A stretch of 64,000 nucleotides of DNA from positions 6,386,001 through 6,450,000 of the forward strand of contig OZ014416.1 in NCBI GenBank assembly GCA_963965975.1. The letters are read 5' to 3'. Every line of letters begins with the position of its first letter. The first letter of the stretch is position 1. Of this stretch, positions 23,880 through 35,958 are shown piece by piece. The translations under genes and the position numbers were made by a program. The notes beneath the pieces were generated by a model, which did not search any database, was not told the origin of the DNA, and worked only from the letters and a program-made list of their open reading frames with translations. This stretch comes from Xestospongia bergquistia (taxonomy: Eukaryota; Porifera; Demospongiae; Haplosclerida; Petrosiidae).

Positions 23880-24075
23880 CATGATACATATAGATGTACA
23901 TGTGCGTGTTGTTTATGAGTTTCATTAGTTATTTGTGGAATTTAAAATATGATGTATCATTAACATGATATGGGTGTGGTCTTAAACAGCAAGCACATGT
24001 ATATCTATTATGTATATGATACATATAGATATACATGTGCTTGTAGTTTATGAGTTTCATTAGTGGTTTGTGGAA
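23880..24075. repeat. Direct repeat pair
   Basis: A 60-70-bp stretch beginning gatacatatagat and running through tttatgagtttcatta occurs at about 23882 and again at about 24018, separated by about 136 bp. Confidence 0.7.
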
Positions 24076-24404
24076 TGTAAAATATGCTGACAAAAACTAA
24101 CTGTATTACCCCAGTAAGTAGAGAGAGAGAGTTCTAAAGATAGAATGATAGATATACATGTGTATATCAATGCTTTGACACATGTACTACATTCTTCTGT
24201 TATAGGGTACACCATTCATGGCTAATCTTGCAATATGTCTACAATATTATATACATGATAGAATGAACAGTATCACAGCATGGAAGGGTATCATTAACAC
24301 AATGTGGGTGTGGTCTTATAGATTGGACACGATATTTAGGACCCAAATTGAAATTTTTTTAGTTCTAGTCTTGTTGTAGTTGTCAATATAATTATTATAC
24401 TTAC

Positions 24405-24577
24405 TTGTTTATATTTCTCTAATATTATGTTTTATTTTATCACTGACAATAATGTCTCCAGTACTACTGATATCCATTAAGTCAAGAAGTGAGGATACAG
24501 TAAATGGACAATTGAAAGGTCTAAAAGAAGATTGTCTATATAAAAAAATGACTGTATAGCCTTGAGTGAGAAACTGT
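24405..24577 (-). pseudogene. PPCS second exon, one-base frameshift
   Basis: Reads QFLTQGYTVIFLYRQSSF and continues to IREI before a stop. The consensus donor gtaagt lies 10 bases downstream of that point but out of frame. The exon is 173 bp where 172 would keep the frame. The extra base lies within gagaaatataaac. Confidence 0.75.
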
Positions 24578-24751
24578 CTGACAAAAGTATATTAATAGTT
24601 AAGGCAATAGAATGATTAATTTATAATGGGCAAATTATGTATAACTACCTTTCACAGTGTCTATGTACCATACTCCATCAAGTATAGCATATAGTATATG
24701 TACATATGATCTACTAAAGATGAATTGTGTAATGATATTGTGTTAGGATAC

Positions 24752-24840
24752 TCTGCTGATAGAGAACCTCTAGTTCCTGTACTGAAGTTGTCAAGATATC
24801 GAACTGTTTGTTTTTCTAGAGGTACTGTTGTGCCACCAGA
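24752..24840 (-). CDS. PPCS exon with SGGT and LDNFS motifs
   Basis: 89 bp, phase 0 to 2. It holds the nucleotide-binding SGGT and the [12 protein letters not shown] block typical of the CoaB/PPCS fold. The acceptor is attaag next to a CT-rich tract, and the last codon (GA) is completed by the next exon to give SAEQFL. Confidence 0.8.
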
Positions 24841-24851
24841 CTTAATGTGTT

Positions 24852-24858
24852 GAGAGAA

Positions 24859-24889
<31 letters not shown>

Positions 24890-24912
24890 CAGACAGACAG
24901 AGAGAAAGAGAA
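24852..24912. repeat. GA-rich microsatellite
   Basis: Run of GA, GAAA and GACA units directly upstream (minus-strand sense) of the first recognisable PPCS exon. On the minus strand it acts as a long pyrimidine tract. Confidence 0.95.
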
Positions 24913-25021
24913 CCAATTGAAGGTCTATTTTGGTAATTATGCAACAATTTTACTTTTTTTTTCAAACGAACATAAAAAATAAAAAAATCAGACAATCTTA
25001 AACTTAGTTAATTATGAGTAC

Positions 25022-25419
25022 TTATGAGAGCCAACTTGACCACAATGTAGACATTTTTTCGAGATCACACATAACATAACCTTGAGAATGAACATACTTT
25101 AATCCAAGTAATATATCAGTTATAAAGTGCTGTAGTTTATCTAAAGGTATAGGCCCATCTAGTTCCATTACATCTGCTAGTGTCCCTCCACTAGCTAGTT
25201 CAGTGACCATCCATACATGTTGAGGTGACTGGTACCATTCCAGAAACTTCAATGTGTGGGGTGGTCAAGGGAGTGGAGAATACGAACATTAGCTGCTACT
25301 TGATATAGTGATAGTCTATTATAGCAATGAATGCTAACATAGGCAATTGTCGACTTTCTTCTTCCTTTAAATAAAGTCAATAAGTCAGGATGGCATATCT
25401 CTCCATAGAGTAAGGTAGT
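25022..25419 (-). pseudogene. ULK4-like protein kinase N-terminal fragment, frameshifted
   Basis: The minus strand encodes a kinase N-lobe and hinge: TLLYGEICHPDLLTLFKGRR, QVAANVRILHSLDHP, then in a different frame LKFLEWYQSPQHVWMVTELA, GGTLADVMELDGPIPLDKL and LLGLKYVHSQGYVMCDLE. The EWY-x-x-x-x-H-W block and a catalytic loop with CD in place of HRD match the ULK4/RUNKEL type of divergent kinase. A one-base break lies in a cytosine run near 25262. The frame is lost again after CDLE at an adenine run near 25060, ending at 25022. The remaining C-lobe was not found. Not part of gene A or B. Confidence 0.7.
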
Positions 25420-25689
25420 CTGTTTTAAAAACCCGCCAAATAGTTATGCGCATGCGCATATATTACACTACTGTACAACTGACAGACTATTCCACGTCTT
25501 GTAGTTTGATGTTCATGAATAAACACCATCACTTGAGCTCGAACTGTTTCGAAATCTGCTGGAACTGGAGATGACTAGAGAAAGTCATCAATAGTGATAT
25601 CAGCGATTGCTTTAATTTTATAGACTCTTTCATTTCATGATTGCTACTATTTTCTGAAGTAAATTGCTAAATAGTGCTATTTATTCCTA

Positions 25690-28600
25690 ATATTCATCGT
25701 AAAGTCACCATACCCAACTGTACAGTTGCTACGACAACACATCTATGCATAGAATAGTTATAAAAATGACTATTAAAGACAACTTTAAACCTTAACTTAC
25801 CAGCAATAACTCTTTCTTCCTAATATTCAGGGTAAAGACACCACACCCAATTTTATGGTTGCCATGACAACACTCCTATCCATAGAATACTTATTAAAAT
25901 GACTATTACAGAAAATTTCAAACCTTAACTGACCAGCAATAACTTTCTTTCTAATATCCCGGGTAAAGCACCACACCCAATTTTATGGTAGCCACGACAA
26001 CACTCCTAACAATTATAAAATAACTATTACAGACAACTTTAAACCTTAAATTACCAGCAATAACTTTCTTCCTAATATTCAGGGTAAAGACACAACACTT
26101 AATTTTATGGTTGCCACAACAACACTCCTATGCATAGAATAGTTATAAAAATGACTATTACAGACAATTTAAAACCTTAAGTTACCAGCAATAACTCTCC
26201 CTTCCTAATATTTAGGGTAAAGACACCACACCCAATTTTATGGTTGCCATGACAACACTCTTATCCATAGAATAGTTATAAAAATGACTATTACAGAAAA
26301 TTTCAAACCTTAAAACCAGCAATAACTTTCTTTCTAATATCCCGGGTAAAGCACCACACCCAATTTGATGGTTGCCACGACAACACTCCTAACAATTATA
26401 AAATAACTATTACAGACAACTTTAAACCTTAAATTACCAGCAATAACTCTTTCTTCCTAATATTCAGGGTAAAGACTCAACACTTAATTTTATGGTTGCC
26501 ACAACAACACTCCTATGCATAGAATAGTTATTAAAAATGACTATTACAGACAATTTAAAACGTTAAGTTACCAGCAATAACTCTCCCTTCCTAATATTCA
26601 GGGTAAAGACACCACACCCAATTTTATGGTTGCCATGACAACACTCCTATCCATAGAATAGTTATAAAAATGACTATTACAGAAAATTTCAAACCTTAAC
26701 TGACCAGCAATAACTTTCTTTCTAATATTCCGGGTAAAGCACCACACCCAATTTTATGGTTGCCATGACAACACTCCTAACAGTTATAAAATAATCATTA
26801 CAGACAACTTTAAACCTTAATTTACCAGCAATAACTCTCTCTTTCTTCTTAATATTCAGGGTAAAGACACAATACCCAATTTTACGGTTACCACGACAAC
26901 ACTCCTATGCATAGAATAGTTATAAAAATGACTATTACAGAAAATTTAAAACCTTAATTTACCAGCAATAACTCTTTCTTCCTAATATTCAGAGAAAAGA
27001 CACCACACCCAATTTTACAGTTACCACGACAACACTCCTATGGATAGAATAGATATAAAAATGACTATTACAGACAATTTCAAACCTTAAGTTACCAGCA
27101 ATAACTCTTTCTTCCTAATATTCAGGGTAAAGACACAATACCCAATTTTACGGTTGTCACGACAACACTCCTATGCTTAGAATAGTTATAAAAATGACTA
27201 TTACAGACAATTTCAAACCTTAATTTACCAGCAATAACTCTCTTTCTTCTTAATATTCATGGTAAAGACACAATACCCAATTTTACGGTTGTCATGACAA
27301 CACTCCTATGCATAGAATAGTTATAAAAATGACTATTACAGAAAACTTAAAACCTTACGTTACCAGCAATAACTCTCTCTTTCTTCCTAATATTCAGGTT
27401 AAAGACACCACACCCAATTTTACGGTTGCCACAACAACACTCCTATGCATAGAATATTTATAAAAATGACTATTACAGATAATTTCAAACCTTAAGTTAC
27501 CAGCAATAACTTTCTCTTTCTTCCTAATATTCAAGGTAAAGACACAACACTTAATTTTATGGTTGCCACGACAACACTCCTATGCATAGAATAGTTATAA
27601 AAATGACTATTACAGAAAATTTAAAACCTTAAGTTACCACCAATAACTCTCTCTTTCTTCCTAATATTCAGGATAAAGACACCACACCCAATTTTACAGT
27701 TACCATGACAACACCCCTATGGATAGAATAGATATAAAAATGACTATTACAGACAATTTCAAACCTTAAGTTACCAGCAATAACTCTCTCTTTCTTCTTA
27801 ATATTCAGGTTAAAGACACCACACCCAATTTTACAGTTACCATGACAACACCCCTATGGATAGAATAGATATAAAATTGACTCATACAGACAATTTCAAA
27901 CCTTAAGTTACCAGCAATAACTCTCTCTTTCTTCCTAATATTCAGGGTTAAGACACAATACCCAATTTTACGGTTGCCACAACAACACTCCTATGCATAG
28001 AATATTTATAAAAATGACTATTAGATAATTTCAAACCTTAAGTTACCAGCAATAACTCTCTCTTTCTTCCTAATATTCAAGGTAAAGACACAACACTTAA
28101 TTTTATGGTTGCCACGACAACACTCCTATGCATAGAATAGTTATAAAAATGACTATTACAGAAAATTTCAAACCTTAAGTTACCAGCAATAACTCTCTCC
28201 TTCTTCCTAATATTTAGGGTAAAGACACAACACCCAATTTTACAGTTGCCACGACAACACTCCTATGTATTGAATAGTTATAAAAATGAATATTACAGAC
28301 AATTTCAAACCTTAAGTTACCAGCAATAACCCTTTCTTCCTAATATTCAGGGTAAAGACACCACACCATGACACCCAATTTTACAGTTGCCATGACAACA
28401 CTCCTATGCATAGAATAGTTATAAAAATGACTATTACAGACAATTTTAAACCTTAAGTTACCAGCAATAACTCTCTCCTTCTTCCTAATATTTAGGATAA
28501 AGACACAACACTTAATTTTATGGTTGCCACGACAACACTCCTATGTATAGAATAGTTATAAAAATGACTATTACAGACAATTTAAAACCTTAAGTTACCA

Positions 28601-29540
28601 GCAATAACTCTCTCTTTCTTCTTAATATTCAGGGTAAAGACAAAATACCCAATTTTATGGTTGTCATGACAACACTCCTATGCATAGAATAGTTATAAAA
28701 ATGACTGTTACAGATAATTTTAAATTTTAAGTTACCAGCAATAACTCTCTCTTTCTTCCTAATATTCAAGGTAAAGACACCACACCCAATTTTACAGTTA
28801 CCACGACAACACCCCTATGGATAGTATAGATATAAAAATGACTATTACAGACAATTTCAAACCTTAATTTACCAGCAATAACTCTTTCTTCCTAATATTC
28901 AGGGTAAAGACACAATACCCAATTTTACGGTTGTCACGACAACACTCCTATGCATAGAATAGTTACAAAAATGACTATTACAGACAATTTCAAACCTTAA
29001 GTTACCAGCAATAACTCTCTCTTTCTTCCTAATATTCAAGGTAAAGACACCACACCCAATTTTACAGTTACCACGACAACACCCCTATGGATAGTATAGA
29101 TATAAAAATGACTATTACAGACAATTTCAAACCTTAATTTACCAGCAATAACTCTTTCTTCCTAATATTCAGGTTAAAGACACAATACCTAATTTTACGG
29201 TTGTCACGACAACACTCCTATGCATAGAATAGTTATAAAAATGACTATTACAGACAATTTCAAACCTTAAGTTACCAGCAATAACTCTCTCTTTCTTCCT
29301 AATATTCAAGGTAAAGACACAACACCCAATTATATAGTTGTCACGACAACACTCCTATGCATAAGATAGTTATAAAAATGAATATTACAGACAATTTTAA
29401 ACCCTAATTTACCAGCAATAACTCTCTCTTCCTAATATTTAGCAAATTTACGGTTGCCACAACAACACTCCTATGCATAGAATAGTCATAGAAATGATTA
29501 TTATAGACAATTTTAAATCTTACATTACCAGCAAAAACTG
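25690..29540. repeat. Minisatellite, about 29 copies of a 133-bp unit
   Basis: The anchor ccagcaataac recurs about 29 times at 117-141-bp spacing. Each unit has (i) an X-box-like inverted repeat such as gttgccatgacaac or gttgtcacgacaac, (ii) the palindrome ctatgcatag or a variant, (iii) aatagt-tataaaaatg-actatt, another inverted repeat, and (iv) a CT-rich tract. Early units alternate with a shorter type carrying cccgggtaaagcacc. No open frame spans the units. Confidence 0.9.
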
Positions 29541-29883
29541 TCTCTATATTCTGCCATTTCTGGAAAGAGATATTCCACCTAGTTTTATAATTGCTATCAC
29601 TACATAATATAGACAATTAAACTATATAAAAAATGTAGAAAATGTAATAATAGTAATAAACACAGTATAATGACATACTTTACATGATAATTACATACTT
29701 CATTAACATTAACTTAATCCAATGTTAAGTATGTTGTATGACTACTTGAAATAAACTACATTCACATTCAAACTGACATATCAGTTCAACATATCACTCT
29801 AGACAGATTATATTAATAAAATGATTAGATCAAAATAACTTGTGACTACTTTTGATGTTCAATTTTGTTTATATTACACTTAC

Positions 29884-30000
29884 CTTAAAGTGTTCATTTG
29901 TATCAACTAAGTCTATACATTCTATTCTCTTCAATGTCCCAGTATATGAGGTAAATAGATTTGAGAGACTTGGAACACTAACTCCAGTAGCTGTGGCTTC
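29884..30000 (-). CDS. Orphan internal exon, unknown protein
   Basis: 117 bp, 39 codons, phase 0 to 0, bounded by acceptor gttag and donor gtaagt. It reads EATATGVSVPSLSNLFTSYT then GTLKRIECIDLVDTNEHFK. I do not recognise the family. It lies upstream, on the same strand, of the kinase fragment across the minisatellite, so it could belong to that locus or to a separate gene. Confidence 0.45.
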
Positions 30001-31088
30001 CTAACCACATGTTCAATTTTTAACCCTTTTAATTTCTGTATCAATTTTAATAATACAATGTATATGTACATGTTTAAGTAGAAAAATAAAAATGTAAGAT
30101 TTAAATGTAAAATATAAGTAAGAATGATGGAAAGCCATTCCTTGTACTATTTTGAGTCATTATTTCCTCCTTGGATAACTAATATAGTATACAATTGCTA
30201 TGCTAGCAGTGTTATTGAATGTATTCTGAATTATCTTGTAGGAAGTTCTTTTTAAAACTAATTCAAACTGGTTTGTAATCAATACCTACTACTTGTACTG
30301 GTATCATTACTTAACTTTAGTCCTATGTAACAAATGTGACTATAACAATGATATTCAACAGTCATTAACTGTCTTGGAACTTAAAATATATGTAAGCAAA
30401 TCATTTATTGCTCTTATCTAACTATGTATGAATATGAAGGAAAGTAAAAAAAATTATATGGAAGGTTTAGTAATTGATGAACTAACAACTTGTGAAGACC
30501 TTGATGATTACATATGTGGAGGATATGTCCAATGAATGTACCACTCTAGCTTATGTATACACATTGACTTAAATTTATAATGCTTGCATATATACTGTAG
30601 ATCTGGAAGTCATGACAAATCCCCAAAATCATTAAAATACCCTGGGTTTCTTTGCATTCATGTCACTAATTAATCATCAACTGTACATGTCTTAACACAG
30701 TATGTAACATGGTGTGTTATTAAGTCTAATGTATTTATACACTATATATTGTACAACAACCTCACCAACTGTCCAAGTGCAGGTAAATATATGTAATACA
30801 AAATTCGGATGAATTCATAATTATAAATATAGTGAACAACTTTAGGAGTAGGCAACAGATACTACAGACTCACAAGAATGGTCAATTATTTATGAGTTGG
30901 ATCCATTATAGATGTTTTATTAGTTTTAAACATGATCACACTCAATGTTTCTACATTAATGACAGTTATGTATAGAGTTGGTCAATACATCAATATTATT
31001 GACATATTGAGCTTTTGTAAGCACTCAATACCCATTATCAATCAATTATAAATTGTCAATAATTATTGCCTATACAATAGTTATCTTT
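30001..31088. other. Region without recognised genes
   Basis: AT-rich sequence with no domain-bearing open frame. It may include eroded hAT sequence upstream of the remnant at 31089. Confidence 0.5.
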
Positions 31089-31229
31089 TTACCGGCAACA
31101 TGTATTTGTGCCACAAGCATTAGCTCAGAAAGAATCTTCAACACAGGAGGACACATTGTTTCTGATAGTCGCACATGTTTAAAACCTCAAATGGTTGACT
31201 ACCTAGATTTTTTGTCTAAAAATTTATAA
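31089..31229 (+). pseudogene. hAT transposase C-terminal remnant
   Basis: 47 codons ending in a stop. LPATCICATSISSERIFNTG followed by GHIVSDSRTCLKPQMVDYLD and FLSKNL matches the hAT C-terminal dimerisation region (ATS-x-x-SER-x-F-x-x-G). No catalytic region was found upstream, so only the tail of the element remains. Confidence 0.8.
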
Positions 31230-33018
31230 TAATTACTTTCCTATTTGAAAGAAATTCAATTTATTGACATACTGGCAATACTTTAAGGCAAAAGTTATTG
31301 ACATGCAATTTTCTAATATTGAGAAACCTTAGTTCTGTATTTGTACTATCAATAATAGTCTCCAGTAAGTGTAGTTATAGTCACACAACAAGACCCATTC
31401 ATGTTGTTTTGTAAATTATATAAAGGTATACATGAGGAGAGGACTAACATAGTAATTAAACCATGGTCATTTCAATAGGTGAATCAACTACTGCATTATT
31501 TTGAAATATTTGATGTCTATCCATAGCAATCTATCTTTCAGATGAGGTAATCAAGTATATATGTGTGAATAAGTTAATAACTAGTATTAAACATAAACAT
31601 TTTAGGTGATACATTCATATATGGATATTGTCTACTATGAAGCATCAAATGTACTATAAACTTATAATTTAAATTGAGGTTCTATATTTTTATATAGAAA
31701 GGCAAAGTATCTAATTTAGGTTCCAAGTTTTTTTACAAAATTTTACCATTATCAAGCAATGTTATTGTGGTATCATCAGGTTAATCGAAGACTTGTTATG
31801 CAACACATAAATATCACATTTAGGTCAATCTAATGGAGTATGATGTACTTATGTGTGTCATAAATCATTGAAACTGTCATTGGATATTACTGGTACTATT
31901 TGTTAGTTAGTATTCATATCTGTAAAAGAATGTTATCATAAATTCAACAGATCTTAATAAGAAACATGTAGAATACTTTGACTCATACAAAGGCTCAATT
32001 TAATCTTAGTGGACAAAATTGAGGTATAGAAAATACAAGTAAATTAATTCTACATGTACAAACAGATCATTTATGGAGTCTTGTTGTAAAGACCAGAACT
32101 TGTCTGTACTAATATGGGATCAGTGGTAATACATTCATAGAACAGTGAGTAGTGAAGACCATACAGTGAGTAGGTTAATTAATTCCTGACAGTATTATTA
32201 TTAATATGAACATTTGGTAGTTTGACTTTAAAATGTTTACCAATAATTGAAAATAATCAAATTACATACTTGCAAAATTTTCTCACTGTATGATATAAAA
32301 AATTGTTTATACAGGACCAACCAATTCAAAACAAATGGGACATGATTGTGGGATCATTGTTGCTCAATTGGTATACTGTTATGTGTTTGAAATACTTTGG
32401 GATTTCCAACAAGTATATATATTTATTACAAAACAAGACATTTCACATCTTATAATGTTTAGGGTAATATGGGAGTTATTATAAAAATACTGATAGAGCG
32501 AGCTACTTAACAGTCAATTATCATAAGTACCATGTACACTTCTAACTAATATAAATTTCCTTAGACATTATAATGTGAGACAAAGGCTGCTAATCTTTCC
32601 AATCCCAGAAGTCTTCAATTATCAGCCAATTTGCTAAAAGTCTACATGTTCCCACTATTATTGAAAATATAACCTCCAAGTTATAAAACCAAAAACAACC
32701 TATTAATGTCACTACATCAATTACAAACTCAGGTATCATATTTAAAAAAACAAATAAAATGATTAATGAATATATACTAATATAGGAAATAAAACTTTAT
32801 CTCTACAAAAGAAGTCACTATCATTGAAAAAAATGTCACAACTACAATAACTTCAGGTTAGAATTCTTTCACTGACAGAACTGAGAGCAACAATAATAGA
32901 TTGACTAGCCTTCACTTTCAGGTCAAAGTGCAATAATAACAATGACAGACAACAATTAACCATGTAAACAATTAAAGCCCCTCTCACTTAGAAGTAAATC
33001 AAATGTTGCCAACCTTAC
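31230..33018. other. Region without recognised genes
   Basis: AT-rich. A minus-strand stretch at about 32870-32940 reads DLKVKASQSIIVALSSVSER but lacks convincing splice sites. Otherwise nothing recognisable. Confidence 0.5.
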
Positions 33019-33105
33019 CTCTTTGTTTACAGCAATACTTCTGCACACTCTGTCTAAACACATTCATGACAAACACAGTCCTGATATCAAGACTGGTATC
33101 ATCAC
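33019..33105 (-). CDS. Orphan internal exon, unknown protein
   Basis: 87 bp, phase 1 to 1, with acceptor ttactacag and donor gtaagg. It reads DDTSLDIRTVFVMNVFRQSV then QKYCCKQR. The family is not recognised. It could belong to the same transcript as 29884-30000, but no connecting exon was identified. Confidence 0.35.
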
Positions 33106-33954
33106 CTGTAGTAAATGTGATGAAAGGTAAAAAGTAATAGTCCATCAACTGCAGACACCAGGCTCAGCAAAAATTAGGTATCAGTGCACAACACATTTAA
33201 CAGTATCAAATAACAATCTACCATTTACTCTCCACTTTACTTATTGAGTGTGAAGAGGCTATGTTTTGTGTCAATAGTTAATTATATGTTGTGACTGTGA
33301 AATGTATCCACATTCTTACACATGTACATGTTTAGATACAACTCTACATGTTACACTATATAAACATATACATCTAATACATATGGAAACTAGTGAGAAC
33401 TTAATTCAAGTTACTACACAATTATGTGATCTTGGTTTTGAACTATCAGAAGTGCTACCATTTTTAGTTTCGCGTAGCCAGCCCCTCTCTCTTTTGGGAA
33501 GAGTCTGGTCAACTGTAATCTTGTTCCAGTAGTTGATAAGTGGTGTTAAGAGGTAGGAGGGCAAACATCCACTTTAAAATTGCTGACTCACACTGCCAGA
33601 TACATCAAGCAGTTTTCTCAAGCTTTTCAGTGCCTTTCAGTGTAAATGAGCTTAGCAGGCTCCTTTGTTCTTGGTTAACAGAAATGATATTGAGGATCAT
33701 TTATTTATTGCTCTTAATGTTATTACTTTTGTTCAATTGTTTGAATTTTATTTAATTGGATAGTACAAAAATTTATGTATTACACATACACATGCACGTT
33801 ATAATTACATGACTGTTCACAAATATCACAGTAATGACAACCAGTTATATTATTAGATGAATTAATGGAAGAAAATAAGAAGTCTTTATACAGTAATATA
33901 CACATACATATATTCACATTTAAACAATAAGCTTTTACATCTTCATCTAGAAAT

Positions 33955-34445
33955 CTACTCTGGCCCCCATACAGTATTAGAACTTCTGCTTCATTTTCAT
34001 TTCTGCCACCTCATCCAGATTCTTGAACATATTCCAAAGTGGAGGGTGGTCCCAAATGAATTACTCTCTTGATGTCTTGGCAGTCAATAACCATACCAAA
34101 AGCCATTGTGGCAAGAACTACTTGGAGTGTACCACCTGTATACAGAATGAGGTAAGGACTTTCTCCTTCATTCTACTGTTGAAGCATGAGTGTACAATTC
34201 TGTAAAATATGGTCTGAGAGTGTGTTGTAGCTTTTGATAGAGTTCTGCACAGTCATTATATTGTCTACAAAGGATTCTTCCTTCTTAATATCTTTTGGTA
34301 TATCACTACAAAATGATGAAACATCTGCATCTGCCATAGATTTCACAAGATCCATGGTAAATCTAGAACCCCAAAGATCAAGCAAGGACTTGCAATAACC
34401 TGTTGGAAGAGTCACAAACACATCACTCCCTAAGATGAAAGCCAT
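33955..34445 (-). pseudogene. RecQ-like helicase fragments
   Basis: A minus-strand frame from 34445 begins AFILGSDVFVTLPTGYCKSL, the helicase motif I (Walker A, TGxxKS) of RecQ-type enzymes. Downstream, at about 34160-33955, another frame reads QVVLATMAFGMVIDCQDIKR, VIHLGPPSTLEYVQESG, a stop, then GGRNENEAEVLILY. That corresponds to motifs V and VI (normally QExGRxGRD), with a stop in place of the arginine. The core between them is missing. Such multicopy RecQ-like genes are often part of mobile DNA. Confidence 0.7.
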
Positions 34446-34499
34446 TATTAAAGTTGCTTCACCTTACGTGTAACTCCTAGTCTAGTAGCAGCAACTTGA

Positions 34500-34960
34500 G
34501 TCACAGCTTCTCGTTTCAAAGGTTATAACTTACTACAACTCGACTGATGAAAGTTCTTGGAGTAATCTTTGGATACATGTGTCATTTATTCCACAAATGA
34601 ATCTATCTCTAATCATTAAATCCAAAGTGTCACCAAAATCACAATGTTCTCTGATAGCATGTAATTCAGCGACATAAGTTGCAACAGAATCACCTGATTT
34701 TCTTAATTATTCTTGTGTTGAGTGTGAAACATTTAATTACCAAAGATAGCTTAGGATTGAAATGCTTCTCAAGGTACCCTTTTAGTTCAGTATAACACTT
34801 TTTTTCGGGCCGGGGTAGTAGGTAGTACCAAACATTTCAATAGTTGGCCATGGAATGTAGAGGGACCGCAAACTGTTAAAAAGATTGCTCTTTTAGTTTC
34901 GGCAGAGGTGACGTTGTTAGCTTCAAAGTAGAAATCTAATCTTTATGGGTACGAAGTCCA
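34500..34960 (-). pseudogene. Ty3/gypsy-type Gag fragment, broken
   Basis: Minus-strand pieces in different frames read FYFEANNVTSAETKRAIFLT, CGPSTFHGQLLK, LEKHFNPKLSLVIKCF, DSVATYVAELHAIREHCDFG and RDRFICGINDTCIQRLL. This is the capsid region of Ty3/gypsy LTR retrotransposon Gag proteins. Frameshifts separate the pieces. No reverse transcriptase or LTR was identified. Confidence 0.75.
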
Positions 34961-35195
34961 TTGTTCATTAAGCTTGTTTAGGTCAAATGAAGACATTTTA
35001 CCATGAGTTGCCCTTTCAGCAGAGTAGAGTAATAGAAGGTGATATTTTCTGAATTACCCTCGTCACCAATGTGGTGACCGAGTGAATTGAGGGAAGAATT
35101 TGAAACGCAGCAGTCGTGACTTGACATATAAGAAATCAAAGGGTTACTAAACAGTCTAATGACCACTGACAATCAACCGCAATAATGACAACAAT

Positions 35196-35235
35196 AATAA
35201 TAACAATAACAATAACAATAACAACAACAGCTGCA
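35196..35235. repeat. (AAT/AAC)n microsatellite
   Basis: Run of aataat, aacaat and aacaac units. Confidence 0.9.
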
Positions 35236-35958
35236 ACTGGCAAAAATGATAAAAGCATGCGTTTTTACATCGATACTAGTGACGTCATAACATACAACAA
35301 TGAACATAATTAAGACATGTAAGTTCAAAGTTTACCAAGTATTATCATAATTATCCATTGTTAGTTTATATAATATTACTACTTCCCTATTTACTGTATG
35401 TGGTTATTACATGTTGTTTATAAGAATTTTAAAAGTTTTTTAATGAACATACAAAACTTAATTAAGAGGCAGCATTGTCTAGACATGAAAATCAGGAACT
35501 AAAATATGGAGCATTATATATATTACATCAAAAATATGAAATGGAAAGAAGTCTACAAAACAAATATAATAAAAAATTATAACCTAATAGTTGAAGTAAC
35601 AAACACTGATACAGTCTACTAAATAAAGTATTAGATAGCAACAAATGTAACAAAATGTAAAAGGGAGGACTCTATCCAAAGAACATGTAACCTACAATAG
35701 AAAAGAACATGTAGTTATTACAACTTATTACACATTAAAGAGTTTGTTATTTATATAGTCTTTGTCTCTATTATTGTATATAATAATACAATAGTATTGT
35801 TAGTATCATTACAAGATTGTGATCAGTTAATTCATTTAATAGAGAGAGGACATGTCAGCTATTTACTTGATACACAACTGAGCAAGTAATTAATATAAAT
35901 TTAATTATTTAAACATTATAGATGTTATGTGTGTTCACGTATAGTTTCAACTTACACT
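35236..35958. other. Region downstream of gene B
   Basis: No open frame of interest. ATTAAA-type sequences on the minus strand (for example at about 35837-35842) could serve as polyadenylation signals for gene B, but this is weak. Confidence 0.4.

Larger units (their letters stand above)
21726..24840 (-). pseudogene. Phosphopantothenoylcysteine synthetase-like gene with frameshifts
   Basis: Six collinear exons on the minus strand encode most of PPCS, the coenzyme A enzyme that joins cysteine to 4'-phosphopantothenate: 24840-24752 ([20 protein letters not shown]), 24577-24405 (FLTQGYTVIFLYRQSSF), 23341-23186 (MIYLAAAVSDFFIHP), 22813-22697 (VEHKI, QRWSPNAFIVSFK), 22651-22586 (LETDESILVSRARKAL) and 21892-21726 (VVVANTLVQGKRK, then KEKGVVIEEKL). 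All splice sites are intact. Two single-base shifts break the frame: one extra base near 24415 and one missing base near 21853. The N-terminal exon was not found; a GA-rich tract abuts the first exon. It is either a young pseudogene or a working gene with sequence errors. Confidence 0.75.

Noticed and set aside
25022-25252. Kinase domain of a DAPK1-like gene joined to gene A or gene B
   Set aside because: The fragment is ULK4-like and broken, lies downstream of gene A on the opposite strand, and sits beyond the stop codon of gene B.
25690-29540. CRISPR-like array
   Set aside because: Units are 133 bp, similar along their whole length, with no constant-repeat/unique-spacer pattern and in a eukaryotic setting.
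33302-33755. Two plus-strand open frames of about 75 aa
   Set aside because: No recognisable motif. The sequence gcgtagccagcccctctc looks like transposon-derived filler.
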